From: Leptospira hartskeerlii
GTDB lineage: Bacteria; Spirochaetota; Leptospiria; Leptospirales; Leptospiraceae
Assembly (NCBI RefSeq): GCF_002811475.1
Contig: NZ_NPDL01000001.1
Location: 248,001 to 312,000 of the forward strand
DNA length: 64,000 nucleotides
Reading direction: 5' to 3'
Shown: one piece after another, positions 56,056 through 64,000 of the stretch
How positions within the stretch are numbered: the stretch's first letter is position 1
Layout of the letters: every line of letters begins with the position of its first letter
Program-made: the position numbers and the translations under genes
The notes under the pieces: generated by a model
What the model was told of the DNA's origin: nothing
Seen by the model: the letters and a program-made list of their open reading frames with translations, nothing else
Databases searched by the model: none

Positions 56056-56859
56056 ATGAATTTTTCGGGAACTGGCGGAATCGATTTACCTGAATACAGA
56101 GCTGGGAATAAAGAAAGTCTCCTGATCCTTCTATCTGTCTCCGTTTTTAGCACCGCAGTTTTTGAAGAAGTTCGAGCCTTATTTGTAGTTCCGATCCTTC
56201 TCCTTCTATTCCTACTAATCGGATTCCAATTTAAATGGAAATCCTTATTATACCTAAATATCCCGTTATTCATATTATCTTTTATTAATATATTTCCATA
56301 TGCCAAAAATCTCTGGCCTGGAACTCTGATTGTAGCCTTAGTTTTTTACTTCTTGGCTTTTTCAAAAATCCGCAAAGCTGGGCTATTACGTTGGTGGATC
56401 AAGGGAGAAGTTTCCAAACAAGTCTTGGGACTTTCTGTTCTATTTGTTTTGTCTGCAAGTATTGCTTTATTTCTTTGGTTTTATCTTTTGGACCCTGATA
56501 TCAGCGATATCAAAGAGAATTTTCCAAAAGGAGATATCCCTGTGCTTATCGCATCCGGAATCGGCTTTGCGATTTTGAATGCGATCGCAGAAGAGTTTTT
56601 ATTTAGAGGGATTTTGTTTGAGGCGTTGTTAACTGCGAGGCTTTCACTTTATTGGGCTTTCGTTTTCCAAGCATTCAGTTTTGGGATTTTACATCTGAAT
56701 GGATTTCCACGCGGCTGGGTGGGAGTTGGACTCGCTGCGATCTACGGTTTGATGACCGGGCTCATTCGGATTTTGAGTAAGGGAATCTATTACCCAGTGT
56801 TAGTGCATTTCTTTGCGGATATTACGATAGCAGGGATTGTTTTGTTTTTTGCAAAATAG
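56056..56859 (+). CDS. CPBP-family intramembrane metalloprotease (CAAX-like), 267 aa
   Basis: Eight or so membrane spans. The metal-binding motifs are 'AIAEEFLFRGILFEALL' (EExxxR, about 181-197), 'FSFGILHLNGFPRG' (His), and 'VLVHFFADITIAGIV' (HxxxD). These are the three conserved blocks of the Rce1/CPBP (ABI) family of intramembrane glutamate proteases. Bacterial members cut peptides or modify membrane proteins. The substrate is unknown. Confidence 0.9.
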   Translation: MNFSGTGGIDLPEYRAGNKESLLILLSVSVFSTAVFEEVRALFVVPILLLLFLLIGFQFKWKSLLYLNIPLFILSFINIFPYAKNLWPGTLIVALVFYFLAFSKIRKAGLLRWWIKGEVSKQVLGLSVLFVLSASIALFLWFYLLDPDISDIKENFPKGDIPVLIASGIGFAILNAIAEEFLFRGILFEALLTARLSLYWAFVFQAFSFGILHLNGFPRGWVGVGLAAIYGLMTGLIRILSKGIYYPVLVHFFADITIAGIVLFFAK

Positions 56860-56900
56860 CGTTCGGTTGCACCAAGATTCTCCGCAGATTCCTGTATTTA

Positions 56901-56940
56901 TTAGTTGCTTTTGGCAACTAATAGTTATAATATTTTTTTA
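56901..56940 (+). promoter_or_regulatory. MarR-type operator overlapping the promoter of the MarR-GNAT gene
   Basis: TTAGTTGC-TTTTG-GCAACTAA (56901-56921) is a perfect 8-bp-arm inverted repeat of the type bound by MarR proteins. It overlaps the -35 region. TATAAT lies at 56926-56931 and the ATG at 56940, so the start site falls next to the ATG; the message is probably leaderless. Autorepression by the encoded MarR domain is the simplest reading. Confidence 0.6.
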
Positions 56941-57860
56941 TGAAAGATTATGTAGATTCCATTCGTGAATTTAATAGGTATTACACTAACGCTTTAGGAC
57001 TTCTAAATAATCATTTTTTGAATAGTGAATATTCTCTAACCGAAGCGAGATTATTATACGAGATCGGACATTCTAAGGATATCACTGCCGGTCAATTGGT
57101 TCGCTTATTAAATTTGGACAAAGGTTATCTAAGTAGGACAATCCAGCAATTTGAGAAGAAGGGAATTTTAAAAAGAACTCCAAATCGGGACGATTCCCGT
57201 ATTCTTCATTTGGAACTAACGAAAAAAGGAAGGGAGGTTCTATCTAGATTGATCCTATCTTCTAATTCTCAGATTTCCGGTTTGCTCAAAAACTGTTCTG
57301 ATCCTGATAAAGATGAATTGGTTTCTTCTATGAATTTTGTGATGAGGGTCCTTTCCAAAGAAGTATCTCCCGTGATCTATAGGGAAGCAAGGATTGGAGA
57401 TCTAGGTTACATGATCCATAGACAAGCCATACTGTATCAAAACGAATATAAGTTCAGTGATTCATTCGAAGAATATTTGATACTTGGAATGTCTGAATAT
57501 CTAAAAAATAGAACCGAATTTGATAGGGTCTGGATAGCGGAATCTAACGGAAATATCGCAGGTGCTATCTCGATCATTCATTCCGGAAAAAATCTTTCTC
57601 AGATCCGTTGGTTCTATACGGAACCTAAATTTAGGAATTTAGGGATCGGCAAAAATCTGCTGACCCTTGCAGTGGATTATGCCGAATCCAAGAACGTTTC
57701 TATTTTTCTTTGGACCCTAAGCAATTTGGATGCTGCTAGAAATTTATACAAACGTTTCGGTTTTATTCGTTCCGAATCTAAGCCGAATCAAATTTGGAAA
57801 AAAGGACTAACGGAAGAGAAATGGGAATTGGAAAAGGGTGGGGTGAACGACGGGGCTTGA
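56940..57860 (+). CDS. MarR-GNAT fusion: HTH regulator with N-acetyltransferase domain, 306 aa
   Basis: Residues 1-140 are a MarR-type winged helix: 'YSLTEARLLYEIGHSKDITAGQLVRLLNLDKGYLSRTIQQF' (recognition helix), 'PNRDDSRILHLELTKKGREVL'. Residues 150-300 are a GNAT acetyltransferase: 'IREFN...' replaced by 'YREARIGDLGYMIHRQAILY', then 'WFYTEPKFRNLGIGKNLLTLAVDYA' (acetyl-CoA loop RxxGxG) and 'NLYKRFGFIRSES'. Such fusions are known in bacteria; the acetylated substrate is not known. The upstream operator suggests autoregulation. The last codons (VNDGA-stop) overlap the 3' end of the tRNA-His gene on the other strand. Confidence 0.88.
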   Translation: MKDYVDSIREFNRYYTNALGLLNNHFLNSEYSLTEARLLYEIGHSKDITAGQLVRLLNLDKGYLSRTIQQFEKKGILKRTPNRDDSRILHLELTKKGREVLSRLILSSNSQISGLLKNCSDPDKDELVSSMNFVMRVLSKEVSPVIYREARIGDLGYMIHRQAILYQNEYKFSDSFEEYLILGMSEYLKNRTEFDRVWIAESNGNIAGAISIIHSGKNLSQIRWFYTEPKFRNLGIGKNLLTLAVDYAESKNVSIFLWTLSNLDAARNLYKRFGFIRSESKPNQIWKKGLTEEKWELEKGGVNDGA

Positions 57861-57914
57861 ACCCGCGACAGCCAGAACCACAATCTGGAGCTCTACCAAC
57901 TGAGCTACGTCCAC
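57842..57914 (-). tRNA. tRNA-His (GTG)
   Basis: The cloverleaf reads on the minus strand: acceptor GTGGACG pairs with CGTTCAC, the anticodon loop TTGTGGT holds GTG, and the discriminator is C with a G at -1, both hallmarks of tRNA-His. The CCA is not encoded. It overlaps the last 19 nt of the MarR-GNAT gene on the opposite strand and is the last of three tRNA genes in the cluster. Confidence 0.93.
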
Positions 57915-57920
57915 CATATT

Positions 57921-57998
<78 letters not shown>

Positions 57999-58015
57999 CT
58001 TTGAGAAAGAGGAAT

Positions 58016-58087
58016 TCGGGATGACAGGATTTGAACCTGCGACCCTCTGTACCCAAAACAGATGCGCTACCACTGCGCTACATCCCG
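58016..58087 (-). tRNA. tRNA-Pro (TGG)
   Basis: Acceptor CGGGATG pairs with CATCCCG, anticodon stem TCTGT/ACAGA with loop TTTGGGT giving anticodon TGG, and T arm CAGGTTCAAATCCTG. CCA is not encoded. It is the first of the three-tRNA cluster on the minus strand. Confidence 0.93.
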
Positions 58088-58122
58088 GATCGAAGTCCAT
58101 GATTTCGCGGAAAGGCGAGGTG

Positions 58123-58836
58123 TCAAGTCGCTTGTCTATTTGTTTGTGATAGTTTTTTCAAATGCTCTAAAATGATATCTTCGGTTGGAGCTTTGGTAAT
58201 CGCCTTTTCGAAGGCTTTTCTGGCTTCTTCGGGTTTTCCTAATTTGGAAAGTAGAACTCCGAAAGAATCCAAATAAGCCGGATTTTCCGGATCCAACTGT
58301 AAAGCCCTCTTGATATTTTCCATCGCCAGTTTGAGTTCTTCCGGATTAGGTTCTTTTCCTTCTAAAAGCAGATATGCTACGGAATTTAGGCTGTTTTTTT
58401 GCTCAGGTCTTAGTCGTAAAATTCTTAGGTGAGTCTCGATTGCGCCTTTCGCGTCTCCGGATTTTTCCAAAGCGGACGCTTTTAGGGAAAGAAGAATGAT
58501 ATCATCCAATGAAAGCTTGAGACGTTCTTCCGTTTTTGCCAGAGCTGTTTTATAATCTCCCGTCCGGATCAGTGAATAGATCATCATCCTGAACGCGTTA
58601 TCCCTTTCAGAGAATTTTGGAAATTCTTCCAAGAGCTCTTCGATAACTGAAACACACTTTTTGTGATTTCCGGTCCTGGAACAACATATTGCAAAATTAT
58701 AAAGTAGTTCCGGATCTTTTCCAGTCTCGGATATTTCTCTGTCGATTAAAGTAATCGCGACAGTATAATTTTCTTTCAGAATTTCAGTGAAAATCCTTCT
58801 TTTGGCTGGGATTTTTCTCGGAGTTTTCTTTTCCAT
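58123..58836 (-). CDS. TPR-repeat protein, 237 aa
   Basis: Soluble, basic N-terminus (MEKKTPRKIPAKRRIF) then tetratricopeptide repeats through the whole length, e.g. 'LLYNFAICCSRTGNHKKCVS' (about 44-63) and 'LDPENPAYLDSFGVLLSKLGKPEEARKAFEKAI' (about 188-220). No signal peptide. It begins immediately after surE (no gap) on the same strand and is probably co-translated with it. Partners are unknown. Confidence 0.85.
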   Translation of the reverse strand: MEKKTPRKIPAKRRIFTEILKENYTVAITLIDREISETGKDPELLYNFAICCSRTGNHKKCVSVIEELLEEFPKFSERDNAFRMMIYSLIRTGDYKTALAKTEERLKLSLDDIILLSLKASALEKSGDAKGAIETHLRILRLRPEQKNSLNSVAYLLLEGKEPNPEELKLAMENIKRALQLDPENPAYLDSFGVLLSKLGKPEEARKAFEKAITKAPTEDIILEHLKKLSQTNRQAT

Positions 58837-59589
58837 TTACTTCGATTTAACCCGGATCCTTTTTCTAAATTCTTCTAATTCAAGCGGAGAAGTTTGATCT
58901 AAACTTAAAGGAGTGATCGGTATCTTTCCATGAAAGAATATATCGAAATCGGTACCTTCTTCAGGAACATGTCCTAGGTGAGAACCTCCTAAAAAAAAGT
59001 CCGAGATCCCGCCAATGATCGGCTTGGATTCGTAAGTGTCTATATAGGTCCTTCTGCCCAATTTAGCCACTTCGATGGAAGAAAGTGAGTTCTCGAATTT
59101 TTCAGGGATGTTGATATTATAAACAATTCCGGATAAAAATTCCTCTGTCCAAGAGTTCAAGACTTCGCGGATCAATTCCGCTTCTTTGAAATAATCGTAG
59201 TTTTTATCCAAATTTCCAGAGCTAACAGCTATACTTTTTCTGTTATGGATGGCTCCATGTCGTGCTGCTCCTACCGTTCCCGAATAATGCACGTCATGTC
59301 CCATATTTACTCCTCGGTTGATCCCGGAGAGCACCAAGTCTATTTTAGGAAAGATATTTCCATGAAGTCCTATATTCACGCAGTCCACAGGAAATCCATC
59401 TACTATATAATGGTTCTCGTTTACTCTTTCCACTCTCATAGAATCATAGATGCTCAATGCCATAGAGGTTGCGGAGCGTTCTTTTAGAGGAGCGATTAGA
59501 TAGGTATTATGTTCTTTCCCTAAAATTTTTTCCAAAGCAAGGATCCCATTGGAAGAGATCCCGTCGTCGTTGGTGATTAGAATATTCAT
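58837..59589 (-). CDS. surE: 5'-nucleotidase SurE, 250 aa
   Basis: SurE phosphatase/nucleotidase: '[19 protein letters not shown]' (Asp8-Asp9 metal pair), '[17 protein letters not shown]', '[25 protein letters not shown]' (Asn ligand and the SurE signature). Length is normal. It acts on nucleoside monophosphates in the cytoplasm. It is 10 bp downstream of a Yip1-like gene and abuts a TPR gene, in a four-gene minus-strand run that begins with sppA. Confidence 0.95.
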   Translation of the reverse strand: MNILITNDDGISSNGILALEKILGKEHNTYLIAPLKERSATSMALSIYDSMRVERVNENHYIVDGFPVDCVNIGLHGNIFPKIDLVLSGINRGVNMGHDVHYSGTVGAARHGAIHNRKSIAVSSGNLDKNYDYFKEAELIREVLNSWTEEFLSGIVYNINIPEKFENSLSSIEVAKLGRRTYIDTYESKPIIGGISDFFLGGSHLGHVPEEGTDFDIFFHGKIPITPLSLDQTSPLELEEFRKRIRVKSK

Positions 59590-59599
59590 ATTATATAAT

Positions 59600-60202
59600 T
59601 TACGGGAGAGAAGGATTAAACGATGTGATGACCGCTGAATACATCGCCAACGGTAGGAAGAAGGTTATAATGAAAGTAATAATATTGATGCGAAAGGAAT
59701 CCTTAAATTTCAGATCATAAATATAGGAAGTCCCTCGAACTAATACTGCCATAAATAATCCATAATGGATCGAATATAAAGTAACTACTCCGAATCCACC
59801 TTTGACTCCTAATTGGGCGAGAAGAATTGCCCAGGCAGCCGTGGAAATAAAAAGAGAAAGAGAAAGGTTTACGAATCTAAGAGTGATATTTGCATTTCCC
59901 TTTTTCCCGTTAGATTGAGCAAGACCGTCTACTATGAATGCAATTGCATACGGTAAAAGTATGAAGAATAGTAGGTGAGTTAATGCTGCAATGAGGAATT
60001 GCCCGAAACTTCTGCCTGTAAAAGGAGGAGTTATGAAAACATAACCGGCCCCTGCACTTGTCGCCGCAAGTAACAGAACTACAATGCCTACCAATTTAAG
60101 CGGATAAGTTCCCCAAGAAGAAATTACATTCTCCACTCGAAACGGTTCGAATAGCACTGCGTCTAAAAGGTCTATAAATCTGCCGAATAATTCTTTCAAC
60201 AC
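59600..60202 (-). CDS. Yip1-like polytopic membrane protein, 200 aa
   Basis: The opening '[21 protein letters not shown]' is of the type seen in Yip1-domain proteins, followed by five hydrophobic spans (about 34-55, 69-93, 108-128, 135-155, 170-190). Bacterial Yip1 proteins have no established function. It lies 4 bp after sppA and 10 bp before surE, so it belongs to their operon. Confidence 0.65.
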   Translation of the reverse strand: MLKELFGRFIDLLDAVLFEPFRVENVISSWGTYPLKLVGIVVLLLAATSAGAGYVFITPPFTGRSFGQFLIAALTHLLFFILLPYAIAFIVDGLAQSNGKKGNANITLRFVNLSLSLFISTAAWAILLAQLGVKGGFGVVTLYSIHYGLFMAVLVRGTSYIYDLKFKDSFRINIITFIITFFLPLAMYSAVITSFNPSLP

Positions 60203-60206
60203 AGGA

Positions 60207-61172
60207 TTACCATGCCATAGAATGAGGATATAAGACTAAAACAGGAGAACGTTTGAGTTCTTGAAGAAATGCTTTTTCTCCACCGAAAAATCCTCCTGAC
60301 TTTGCTTGCATAAGCTGGAAGAATCTTTCCCAAGGATTTACTTCTTCTTCGAATAATGGAAGGGTTCCATCATAATTGCAAAGTTTGGAAAGCTCTGCTA
60401 ATGCTTCTCTTCTTCCTCCGATATCGTCCACCAATTTGTTTCGGAATGCGTCTTGTCCGGAGTAGATCCTTCCTTCTGCCAGAGCCTCTACGAATTTTAC
60501 AGTTTGGTTTCTTCCTTTGGCAACATCTTCTATGAATTCTTCGTAAGTATCGGAGAGCATTTTTTGGATCATTGCATCTTCTTCCGGAGTGCTATCCCTG
60601 AAAAGAGAAAGAGAATCCTTATACTTTCCTTCTTTGAAGGTCCGGACTTTTACTCCGTATCTTTCCAAAAGCCCTTTGATATTCGGTGCAATCGCAATTA
60701 CTCCGATAGAGCCGGTTAGAGTTCCGCCTAACGCAAAAATTTTATCCGCAGCCGAAGCTATGTAATACCCGCCGGAAGCTGCGATATCCTTCATAGACAC
60801 GACTATCTTTTTGTTTTTATCTTTTCGGAGATACATTAACTCTTTATAGATTTCTTGGGAAGCACCTACGGATCCACCCGGTGAGTTGATCTCTACTAAG
60901 ACGCCTACGATATTAGAATCGTCTTCGATTGATCTAAGTTGCTCTAATATGGTTTGAGCTCCCGCTGAATCATAGCTGGAATGTCCGGAGTGGATCTCTC
61001 CTTCTATCTTGATCAGGGCCGCTCCCAGTCTGTCGGTCCCGAATCCGGAACCTGCATCAACTTTCGTTAATTTGGAGGAAGAGACGTTGGATACTAAATT
61101 AATAAGTCCTACGAATAAGGAGAGAATGGTGACTACAAAGGTGACTGCTAATGCGATACGATTTCGGTCCAC
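60207..61172 (-). CDS. sppA: Signal peptide peptidase SppA, 321 aa
   Basis: N-terminal membrane anchor (about 5-27), then the S49 fold: '[20 protein letters not shown]' , '[20 protein letters not shown]' with the catalytic Ser, '[10 protein letters not shown]', and the dyad Lys in '[11 protein letters not shown]'. It degrades signal peptides left in the inner membrane. The gene leads the minus-strand operon sppA, Yip1-like, surE, TPR. The short form (321 aa) matches the Bacillus/archaeal type rather than the E. coli double-domain type. Confidence 0.93.
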   Translation of the reverse strand: MDRNRIALAVTFVVTILSLFVGLINLVSNVSSSKLTKVDAGSGFGTDRLGAALIKIEGEIHSGHSSYDSAGAQTILEQLRSIEDDSNIVGVLVEINSPGGSVGASQEIYKELMYLRKDKNKKIVVSMKDIAASGGYYIASAADKIFALGGTLTGSIGVIAIAPNIKGLLERYGVKVRTFKEGKYKDSLSLFRDSTPEEDAMIQKMLSDTYEEFIEDVAKGRNQTVKFVEALAEGRIYSGQDAFRNKLVDDIGGRREALAELSKLCNYDGTLPLFEEEVNPWERFFQLMQAKSGGFFGGEKAFLQELKRSPVLVLYPHSMAW

Positions 61173-61309
61173 AATTTAAAGTGGATCTTGGTACCGATCC
61201 CCTGTCAATGAAATAGCGAGGTTTGGTTTTACTCAGGAAAGCTGACCGGTTTCCCTTGACGAGGGGATAAGTTTAATGTTTGTATCAATATAGGTATGGG
61301 AGTGTGAAT

Positions 61310-61351
61310 TTGTTTAGAAAATTACCTTTATACGGAGACACGATTGTTTAG
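61310..61351 (+). other. Upstream open reading frame overlapping a lipoprotein start
   Basis: A 14-codon frame (TTG to TAG, LFRKLPLYGDTIV) with its own GGGAG 7 nt upstream overlaps the real start at 61344 in a different frame. Its first 15 nt (TTGTTTAGAAAATTA, 61310-61324) exactly repeat the first 15 nt of the lipoprotein gene (61344-61358). Confidence 0.45.
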
Positions 61352-62000
61352 AAAATTATCAGCGCTACTTTTGTTCGCGATCCTTACCGGTTGCAGTACT
61401 TATGGAAAAGTGATCATCATAAAGGATGATTTTAAAAAATCTCATATTGTCACAATGAAAATGAGACAGATCTCTGAAGAGGGAATCGGGGATACCTGGG
61501 TAAGATACGAAACTATTTTTGATTTTTCCAGAGAGATTGGTAATGCAAAAGTAAATTCTTCAGTAGCAAGATTCACAGTTATCGCCGCTGCAGATAGTTA
61601 TCCGTTGGAAAGGAGTGGATTCTTGAGAATTGGGACTAAGGATTCAACCTTGGTTTTGGGAAACCTAGATGCTCGTGCTGTGACAACATATAATACCGAT
61701 GTGACGACCACTACAACCACAAAGAATAATTCTTCGGGTCTTTCTAGTTCTACTAGTTCTTTTGGAAAAGGTCCGTCTACAGAAACCAAAACTTCTACAA
61801 GCACAAGTAGTCGTACTCATAAGGAACTTACAGGCACGTTTTTATTAACTAAAGAGCAGGAATTGGAGTTGCTGGCTTCTAAATATTTTGCAATCAGACT
61901 CTATTCTGGAGCTTTACCGATTACCATTCCTTTTGTAGAAGACGACTTGGAGGCTCTGAAAAAATTTCTAAGAGCTAAACCTGGGATGGAACAAGAATGA
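61344..62000 (+). CDS. Lipoprotein of unknown function, paralogue A, 218 aa
   Basis: TTG start with GGAG 6 nt upstream; MFRKLSALLLFAILTGC gives lipobox LTGC (Cys17). The N-terminal domain (about 20-115) is beta-rich ('VRYETIFDFSREIGNAKVNS', 'LERSGFLRIGTKDSTLVLG'). A Ser/Thr-rich low-complexity linker (about 118-160) and a C-terminal domain ('FAIRLYSGALPITIPFVEDDLEALKKFL') follow. A tandem homologue of exactly the same length lies 184 bp downstream. The linker is likely flexible and surface-exposed. No family is recognised. Confidence 0.75.
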   Translation: MFRKLSALLLFAILTGCSTYGKVIIIKDDFKKSHIVTMKMRQISEEGIGDTWVRYETIFDFSREIGNAKVNSSVARFTVIAAADSYPLERSGFLRIGTKDSTLVLGNLDARAVTTYNTDVTTTTTTKNNSSGLSSSTSSFGKGPSTETKTSTSTSSRTHKELTGTFLLTKEQELELLASKYFAIRLYSGALPITIPFVEDDLEALKKFLRAKPGMEQE

Positions 62001-62059
62001 CCAGTATTTCCTGGTTATATTAGGAATTTAGAATGAAATGCGTTAGGTATATATCTAAA

Positions 62060-62089
62060 GGGACGTTATCCCAAATGAAGTAACGTTCC
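62060..62089 (+). terminator. Hairpin after the first lipoprotein gene
   Basis: GGGACGTTA (62060-62068) pairs with TAACGTTCC (62081-62089), one G-U pair, 12-nt loop. A weak T/A stretch follows. Confidence 0.5.
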
Positions 62090-62184
62090 TGATTCAATTT
62101 ATTATCATAAATTATAAAATTACTATCTTGACCTGTCGTAGATTTGCAAGTAATTGGATTCTATATATAAATTGGAGAATCGAC

Positions 62185-62841
62185 TTGTTTAAGAGAATAT
62201 TCATTTTGTCCATTTTGATATCTGTTATGACTGGATGTATGTTCGGTACAGTAAGGATTACAAAAGACACTTTTAAAAATACTCATACTGTAAATTTGAA
62301 ATTGCAGCTTAAGGCGGAAGAATCGTATCCGGGTACTCTTATCGATTCATTTCTCACAAAATACATAGTTGAGTTTGATTTCACTCGCGAATTGGGCAAA
62401 GAAACTTTAATTCCGACCGTTACGAGAGTTAAGGTTCATGCGACGACTATGAATAATCCGATTGAGCGCACTGGTTTTCTGAAAATCGGAGAAAAAACTT
62501 TTCCTTTAGCTTTCGGAAATGTTTCTGCACAAACCGTAACTACTGTTAGAACTACAAGTTCTTCTACGGCGAATAATACAGGCTTTTCTTCAGGTGCTAC
62601 CAATGCCGGTGGTTATGGCGCCAGTGGGACGAAAACTAGCGTGAGTACTCAAGCAAGCACTGCAGTATTTCTTAATGCGACCTTTTTGTTGAAAAAGGAA
62701 GATGAAGAAGCGATATTAAAATCTAATGGATTTGCTATTCGCTTATATTCTGGAGCAGAGCCGATTACCATCCCGGTCGTAGAAGATGATCTTGAAAAAT
62801 TTAAAGAATATCTAAACGCAAAACCGGAAGCAGGAAACTAA
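62185..62841 (+). CDS. Lipoprotein of unknown function, paralogue B, 218 aa
   Basis: Starts at TTG 62185, with GGAG at the same kind of spacing as paralogue A; MFKRIFILSILISVMTGC gives Cys18. The fold matches paralogue A: 'FDFTRELGKETLIPTVTRVKV', 'IERTGFLKIGEKTFPLAFGN', a Ser/Thr/Gly-rich linker (about 120-160), and 'FAIRLYSGAEPITIPVVEDDLEKFKEYL'. Both have 218 residues. Probably a local duplication. A frame extended to 62128 is not preferred because it would put 19 residues before the signal peptide. Confidence 0.75.
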   Translation: MFKRIFILSILISVMTGCMFGTVRITKDTFKNTHTVNLKLQLKAEESYPGTLIDSFLTKYIVEFDFTRELGKETLIPTVTRVKVHATTMNNPIERTGFLKIGEKTFPLAFGNVSAQTVTTVRTTSSSTANNTGFSSGATNAGGYGASGTKTSVSTQASTAVFLNATFLLKKEDEEAILKSNGFAIRLYSGAEPITIPVVEDDLEKFKEYLNAKPEAGN

Positions 62842-62849
62842 ACCTAACT

Positions 62850-62885
62850 AATGCAGGGCTGACGTTATTAGTCGGTTCCTGCATT
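62850..62885 (+). terminator. Hairpin after the second lipoprotein gene
   Basis: AATGCAGG (62850-62857) pairs with CCTGCATT (62878-62885), with further inner pairing (GCTGAC/GTCGGT). T-rich sequence follows a few bases later. Confidence 0.55.
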
Positions 62886-62980
62886 CTCCTAATATTTTAA
62901 ACCACTTCGCTTATTAATTTCTTGCCTAAGAGCATTTTAATTCGTCTCTTAAGACATCTTTTAGATTGAAAGAGGCTTTT

Positions 62981-63442
62981 ATGGAATTTACGATTCGGCC
63001 GATCGCAAAGGTCTCGAACTCAAGATCGGAGATCCAGGATGATTACTGGGCGGAAATTGTTTCCGAGATCGAGTTAGAGGATAATATTCCCGCTGAGTCC
63101 TTAGATGGGATCGATACATTCTCCCATTTGGAAATCATATATATCTTTCATAAAGCTGTCGGATTAGAGCCTGTGTTGGGCAGTGAACATCCTAGAGAAA
63201 ACAAAAGATGGCCTAAAGTCGGGATCTTTGCCCAGAGAAAGAAAAATCGACCGAATCATATAGGCTCTACGATTGTAGAACTTTTGAGAAGGGACGGTAA
63301 AAAACTTTTGGTAAAATATTTGGACGCGATTGATGGAACTCCGGTGGTGGATATAAAACCTGTGATGAGGGAATTCCTACCAATGTCCGGTATCTCTCAG
63401 CCCGATTGGTCTAAAGAATTGATGATAAATTATTGGGAATGA
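62981..63442 (+). CDS. TrmO/TsaA-like SAM-dependent methyltransferase, 153 aa
   Basis: The start is ATG 62981 with AGAGG about 6 nt before it. The beta-barrel fold of the TrmO (TsaA) family: 'FSHLEIIYIFHKA' (about 47-59), 'HPRENKRWPKVGIFAQRKKNRPNHIGSTIVELL' with the conserved RPNxIG, and 'LDAIDGTPVVDIKPVM'. TrmO methylates N6-threonylcarbamoyladenosine (t6A37) in tRNA. It is slightly diverged in the first block, so the exact substrate is not certain. Confidence 0.82.
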   Translation: MEFTIRPIAKVSNSRSEIQDDYWAEIVSEIELEDNIPAESLDGIDTFSHLEIIYIFHKAVGLEPVLGSEHPRENKRWPKVGIFAQRKKNRPNHIGSTIVELLRRDGKKLLVKYLDAIDGTPVVDIKPVMREFLPMSGISQPDWSKELMINYWE

Positions 63443-63493
63443 TTTCTCCGAATTAGATTGACTAGGCTTTAGCTTGCATTAGGTTTTTCGGCC

Positions 63494-64000
63494 ATGGTTT
63501 CCATTAGTCGCAAAACATTTTTGAAATACGGTATTAGTTTCGGTGTCATTCTATCAACTTCTCAGATTTTACAATATTGTAAAAATTCTTCCAAGGAAAG
63601 ATATGATTATGAAAGAAAAGATCCATTCGATCCTGAATTTCTTTCCGAGAATGTTTCTCCGATCCTAAAGGCTATCCGTATCGGGATCACTGCACCGAAC
63701 CCTCATAATGTGCAACCTTGGAAATTCAAAATTATCAATGACCATTCCGCACTTTTATACGTGGATGAAAAACGTTTATTAAAAGATACGGATCCAACCT
63801 TTCGGCAAATTCATATTGGCCAAGGTACATTTATAGAGAACTTAAGTTTAGGAATTCAAGTATTAGGTTATTCTTCTGAAGTTTCTCTTTTTCCGGATGG
63901 GAAGTATACGATTGCAGATATGGGCAAAAAACCGATCGCAAAAATTGTTCTAAACAAACAGGAAGATCTGATCCGAAATCCCTTGTCTGAATTTATTTCG
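63494..64000 (+). CDS. Nitroreductase/Acg-family FMN-binding protein, partial (5' end)
   Basis: The frame is open to the window edge (169 codons seen). The N-terminus (MVSISRKTFLKYGISFGVIL) is a Tat- or lipoprotein-like export signal with 'RK' in place of RR, and the Cys of ILQYCKNSS could be a lipobox. The following 'ILKAIRIGITAPNPHNVQPWKFKI' is the FMN-binding opening of the nitroreductase/Acg family. The 3' end is outside the window. TTGACT (63458-63463) is a candidate -35 box. Confidence 0.75.
   Translation, partial: MVSISRKTFLKYGISFGVILSTSQILQYCKNSSKERYDYERKDPFDPEFLSENVSPILKAIRIGITAPNPHNVQPWKFKIINDHSALLYVDEKRLLKDTDPTFRQIHIGQGTFIENLSLGIQVLGYSSEVSLFPDGKYTIADMGKKPIAKIVLNKQEDLIRNPLSEFIS

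Overview
The window looks like a stretch of chromosome from a spirochaete of the genus Leptospira. The evidence is gene content: RsbU-type phosphatases with 7TM input regions, lipoproteins with loose spirochaetal lipoboxes, an extended methylsuccinyl-CoA dehydrogenase plus crotonyl-CoA carboxylase/reductase, many response regulators, moderate G+C (low 40s by eye), and AGGAGG/AGAGG-type ribosome binding sites. The species cannot be fixed by reading; a non-highly-pathogenic clade is possible but this is a guess. No rRNA, CRISPR array, insertion sequence or prophage was seen. Almost every interval is ordinary core or lineage-specific chromosome.

Layout. 1-6.5 kb: end of a hydroxyacyl dehydratase gene pair, an RsbU phosphatase, a TPR lipoprotein and DUF2062 protein, a ketopantoate-reductase-like enzyme and a secreted lipase. 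7-12 kb: an N-acyl-D-amino-acid deacylase-like amidohydrolase, then on the minus strand a TetR regulator, crotonyl-CoA carboxylase/reductase and an MDR oxidoreductase. 12-17 kb: a secreted unknown, an OmpA-like lipoprotein, an ABC-F ATPase, a coiled-coil membrane protein, and RdgB overlapping a STAS-domain protein. 17-20 kb: two overlapping polytopic membrane genes (acyltransferase 3 and a GT-C-like protein). 20-27 kb: a signalling block with a 1045-residue membrane phosphatase, a PAS histidine kinase, an Rcp1-like response regulator and a receiver-kinase hybrid. 27-33 kb: a small EMAP/tRNA-binding-domain protein, a hydrolase, a secreted phospholipase-C/lectin protein, an orphan response regulator, and a three-gene cassette (Spy/CnrX-like lipoprotein, ECF sigma factor, CnrY-like anti-sigma). 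33-40 kb: SSB, a HisI-like protein with a damaged active site, MltG, methylsuccinyl-CoA dehydrogenase and IlvD. 40-44 kb: ethanolamine permease and EutBC. 44-54 kb: MetG, GlnD, a GH13 glucosidase, an acyl-CoA dehydrogenase and thioredoxin. 54-64 kb: a sugar-nucleotide-epimerase-like protein, a discoidin-like protein, a CPBP protease, a MarR-GNAT fusion, three tRNA genes (Pro, Arg, His), SurE, SppA, two tandem paralogous lipoproteins, a TrmO-like protein and the start of a nitroreductase-like gene.

How the parts fit. Crotonyl-CoA carboxylase/reductase and methylsuccinyl-CoA dehydrogenase are two signature steps of the ethylmalonyl-CoA pathway, which suits an organism living on fatty acids by beta-oxidation; the dehydratases and acyl-CoA dehydrogenase fit the same lifestyle. 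Two PP2C phosphatases and a STAS protein suggest partner-switching regulation. The ECF cassette looks like an envelope or metal stress switch.

The most unusual items are the phospholipase-C protein, whose C-terminus reads as a C-type lectin domain with its two halves in swapped order, and the HisI homologue, which has lost the DCDxD metal motif in place but carries a DCDED sequence in an N-terminal extension. Several promoters sit so close to start codons that leaderless transcripts are likely.
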